Of a stretch of DNA of 64,000 nucleotides, positions 61,424-64,000 are shown one piece after another (the stretch's first letter is position 1; each line of letters opens with the position of its first letter). The translations under genes were made by a program, and so were the position numbers. A model generated the notes under the pieces. It was not told where the DNA came from. It saw only the letters and a list, made by a program, of their open reading frames with translations, and made no database searches. The stretch comes from Anaerolineaceae bacterium (GTDB lineage: Bacteria > Chloroflexota > Anaerolineae > Anaerolineales > Anaerolineaceae): the NCBI GenBank assembly GCA_002702705.1, contig PABH01000053.1:1-64000 (forward strand), read 5' to 3'.

Positions 61424-63012
61424 AAAAACAAGTTTATTTTTTGTTTTTTTTGTTAGCATTGCTTGTTTTCGCTGTAAATTTTATTTATCAAAAAAATCCG
61501 GGTTATATGGATGCCGATTATTATTTTTTGGGTGGAAAATATTTAGCAGAAAAAACAATAAAAGCGCCTTTTTTATGGAATTATCTTGATAATCCTACAG
61601 GCTTACCTCATCCTTTATTTACCTATTGGAAACCATTAGCATCTATTGTGACGGCTATTCCATTGTTTATGTTTGGTTCTGATAATTTTCAGGTAGGAAG
61701 AATTATTTTTTACTTAATTGCGAGCCTGATCCCGCCATTAGCGATATATTTTGCGTATCAGATCACGAAAAATAACTTTATTAGTTACCTGGTTGGTTTT
61801 TTTGTTGTGTTTAGCGGATATTATTTCAAATTCTTTACAATCCCGGAAACGATTGCTTTATATGTCGGATTAGGCGCATTGTATTTTTATACAGTGTTTT
61901 CTTTGATTAAGTCTTCTGAAAGTTCATCGAGACAAATAGGTATGAAAACAGCTGTAATTGGAATTTTATCCGGATTGATGGCAGTAACTCGGGTAGACGG
62001 TATTTTGTATTTCGGATTTTCTCTATTACTGGTTGTTTTTTTACAAATCAAACATTTTAGAGGTGGCAAGTCTTTTTTTCTAAAAATATTAGGATATGGA
62101 ACTGTTTGTTCCATTGGCTTCTTTCTAATGATGATTCCTGATTGCTTGATCAATTATCTGAACTTCGGTTCGGTATCATCTCCAGTTGGCTTAAAAGCAA
62201 TTTGGATTAATATTTATGATGATACATTTATTTATCCAGCAAACCAACTCACTTTCACTTATTGGTTATCGGCGGGTTGGACAGAAAAAATGCAAAATAT
62301 AAGTAATGCGTTTTTATTAAATTTGGGAACGTTTAGTGCTGTGCAATTAAATGTTTTTGGTATTCCTTTATATTTTTTGGGTGTTTGGCGTTATAAAAAA
62401 GAAATATGGATGAAATTCTTTTTATTCGTTTCATTAAGCTTGTTCTTATTCATGACAATTTTGTTTCCATTGGCTGGTTCACGTGGTGGTTATTTACACG
62501 CAGCTGCCTCATTACAGGTTGTTAATTGGATCCTTATCTCAGTTGGTTTTTATGAATTTCTATTATGGGGAATTAAAAAAAGAAATTGGCAGCTGCTCCG
62601 TTCAAAAATAATGTTTGGTTCTGCAATTATCCTTTTTAGTTTAGTCATTACATCCGCCATTTATTATCAGGATGTTATTGGAAGCGAAACAAATTCATTT
62701 GAATGGAATCAAGATTATGATCGGTATTCTCAAATAGGAAAGATAATCTCCGACCAAACCGTAGAGAAAACAGCGGTTGTGATGATTAATAATCCAGTTG
62801 GTTTTCATTATCAAACGGGGCAATGGGCGATTACCTTACCAAATTCGGAATGGGATCAATTTTTGGAAGCACTATATAAGTTTAATGTCCATTTTTTAGT
62901 CTTGGATGAAAATATTCCTGTTAGAATGAAAAATTACATCGAAGAAATGGACAAGTTCACTGAAATTGGCTATATTCCTACTTATGAAACAACAATTTAT
63001 GAAATCAAGTAG
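61420..63012 (+). CDS. Multi-pass membrane protein, GT-C-like
   Basis: A 530-residue protein with about eleven helices; MDADYYFLGGKYLAE in the first outer loop is the acidic motif, and a soluble tail follows the last helix. Related by architecture to the neighbouring GT39-like proteins. ATG 61420 overlaps the preceding stop as ATGA and its own 3' end overlaps the next gene by 14 bp. Family assignment is by architecture. Confidence 0.68.
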   Translation: MKKQVYFLFFLLALLVFAVNFIYQKNPGYMDADYYFLGGKYLAEKTIKAPFLWNYLDNPTGLPHPLFTYWKPLASIVTAIPLFMFGSDNFQVGRIIFYLIASLIPPLAIYFAYQITKNNFISYLVGFFVVFSGYYFKFFTIPETIALYVGLGALYFYTVFSLIKSSESSSRQIGMKTAVIGILSGLMAVTRVDGILYFGFSLLLVVFLQIKHFRGGKSFFLKILGYGTVCSIGFFLMMIPDCLINYLNFGSVSSPVGLKAIWINIYDDTFIYPANQLTFTYWLSAGWTEKMQNISNAFLLNLGTFSAVQLNVFGIPLYFLGVWRYKKEIWMKFFLFVSLSLFLFMTILFPLAGSRGGYLHAAASLQVVNWILISVGFYEFLLWGIKKRNWQLLRSKIMFGSAIILFSLVITSAIYYQDVIGSETNSFEWNQDYDRYSQIGKIISDQTVEKTAVVMINNPVGFHYQTGQWAITLPNSEWDQFLEALYKFNVHFLVLDENIPVRMKNYIEEMDKFTEIGYIPTYETTIYEIK

Positions 63013-64000
63013 GGTTAATTTTCAGAAATTTTATCAAAAAAACCTTTGGCTAATTATCATTATATTTATTACTCAAGGATTGTTTTTGATGATGAGTTAT
63101 TGGCGTTATCGAAATGGTTTTCCTTTGGACGATGCATGGATTCACCAAACCTATGCCCGTAATTTCGCTAAAACCGGGGTGTGGGCATTTAATTTGAATG
63201 TACCTTCTGGCGGATCAACATCCCCATTGTGGAGCTTTTTATTAATTCCAGGACATCTTATGGGTGGAAAAACCTTTTTGGTATACACCTATTTAATAAA
63301 TTGGATTTTATTATTTTTCAGCGCCGTAATTTTTGAGAATATTATTAATAATCTAGTTAAAAATCAATATAAATTTCCTGTATTTGGCGTTATTTTTTTA
63401 TTGGAGTGGCATTTTATTTGGGCGGCTAATTCGGGAATGGAAACAATTTTATTTATCTTATTAATCCTTTTGTTCTTTGATCAACTATTAAAAAAACAAT
63501 TTGGATTGGTTATGGGTGTGGTCTTAGGTTTAATTTTGTGGGTTCGTCCAGATGGGTTAACATTGTTAGGTCCGCTATTATTTGTTTTATTTTTTTCCCG
63601 TAAAAACGTTATTCACTCAAAAAGAGCGATTTGGGGTGGTGTTTTCTTTTTCCTAAGTTTCGTAATGTATATAGTTTTTAATTTGAAAATATCCGGATCG
63701 ATTTTTCCCAACACGTTTTATGCAAAACAAGCTGAATATGCAATTTTATATGAGAGAAATATTCTTTTCCGTTTTTGGGATATGTTAAAAACCCAGTTTA
63801 TTGGCTTTGGTATTTTATTAATCCCTGGTTTGATTAACCAATTTTGGGAGGCGATAAAAAACAAAAAATGGGTTTGGTTTGGATTGTTCTTATGGTGGAT
63901 CGGTTATCTTGGGCTTTATGCTCTGCGTCTGCCTGTAACTTACCAACATGGGCGATATCAAATTCCTGCCATTAGTGTATTTTTGTTGTTATCAATACCG
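62999..64000 (+). CDS. Membrane glycosyltransferase-like protein, cut by the window end
   Basis: A frame open from ATG 62999 to the window end (334 codons seen). It begins MKSSRVNFQKF and has several membrane helices, with the acidic pair PLDDAWIHQTYARNF in the first outer loop and a later NSGMET and VRPDG pair seen in GT-C enzymes. It overlaps the previous gene by 14 bp, so it continues the same operon. The C-terminus lies outside the window. Confidence 0.75.
   Translation, partial: MKSSRVNFQKFYQKNLWLIIIIFITQGLFLMMSYWRYRNGFPLDDAWIHQTYARNFAKTGVWAFNLNVPSGGSTSPLWSFLLIPGHLMGGKTFLVYTYLINWILLFFSAVIFENIINNLVKNQYKFPVFGVIFLLEWHFIWAANSGMETILFILLILLFFDQLLKKQFGLVMGVVLGLILWVRPDGLTLLGPLLFVLFFSRKNVIHSKRAIWGGVFFFLSFVMYIVFNLKISGSIFPNTFYAKQAEYAILYERNILFRFWDMLKTQFIGFGILLIPGLINQFWEAIKNKKWVWFGLFLWWIGYLGLYALRLPVTYQHGRYQIPAISVFLLLSIP

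Noticed and set aside
1-64000. CRISPR arrays, tRNA or rRNA genes, toxin-antitoxin pairs
   Set aside because: No regularly spaced repeats, cloverleaf-like segments or paired small genes of that type were recognised by reading; a dedicated scan could still find a weak one.

Overview
The window reads as an AT-rich bacterial chromosome segment, most likely from the Chloroflexota, class Anaerolineae. This is inferred from gene content and architecture: a fused NuoCD, a RicT-type PSP1 protein with a long Q/N-rich tail, the paired B12-binding radical SAM and DUF2344 proteins, a RecG with a long N-terminal extension, and Ser/Thr kinase signalling. No 16S rRNA gene is present to confirm it. No tRNA, rRNA, CRISPR array or intact mobile element was seen. 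Many genes appear to start with TTG behind a good Shine-Dalgarno sequence, and several conventional starts had to be moved.

Region 1 (1-2.4 kb) is a gene-poor left edge with a possible insertion-sequence end, then a LOG-family gene and an ATP-cone/uridine-kinase-like fusion on the minus strand. Region 2 (2.4-10 kb) is rich in iron-sulfur functions. A SufR-like regulator is divergent from an operon of nuoB, nuoCD, nuoI, a small four-cysteine protein, an Mrp-type ATPase lacking its usual CxxC, a RicT homologue and an M20 amidohydrolase. Region 3 (10-14 kb) holds a GntR/FadR regulator and korAB, a 2-oxoacid:ferredoxin oxidoreductase. Region 4 (14-25.6 kb) is mostly minus-strand housekeeping: sulfurtransferase, pyruvate kinase, argF-rocD, a lone heme A synthase gene on plus, and a tightly packed operon with DUF503, two short-chain dehydrogenases, the radical SAM pair, a TIM-barrel protein and a TrmH-like methylase.

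Region 5 (25.6-40.7 kb) contains folC, lon, a DivIVA-like coiled-coil protein, coaD, recG, a DegV protein, fakA, an Asp23 protein, rpmB, rpe, a PknB-like kinase, an SH3b protein, a DUF971 protein and glnA. Region 6 (41-47.4 kb) is the most distinctive part: a kinase/beta-propeller fusion, a PP2C phosphatase, a J-domain/vWA fusion, a zinc-ribbon/FHA protein, an unrecognised 79-residue protein and an orphan response regulator, followed by a thioredoxin gene with a palindrome over its promoter. Together they form a candidate phospho-signalling module: kinase and phosphatase set phosphorylation, FHA reads it, and the J/vWA protein may be the effector or scaffold.

Region 7 (47.4-52.2 kb) has murA (with the Cys-to-Asp change linked to fosfomycin insensitivity), a YyaL/DUF255 protein and a GNAT-like protein. 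Region 8 (52.3-64 kb) is a run of eight multi-pass membrane glycosyltransferase-like proteins, interrupted by one nitrilase-family gene, with the last gene cut by the window end. Family calls come from reading motifs by eye; no database search was possible.
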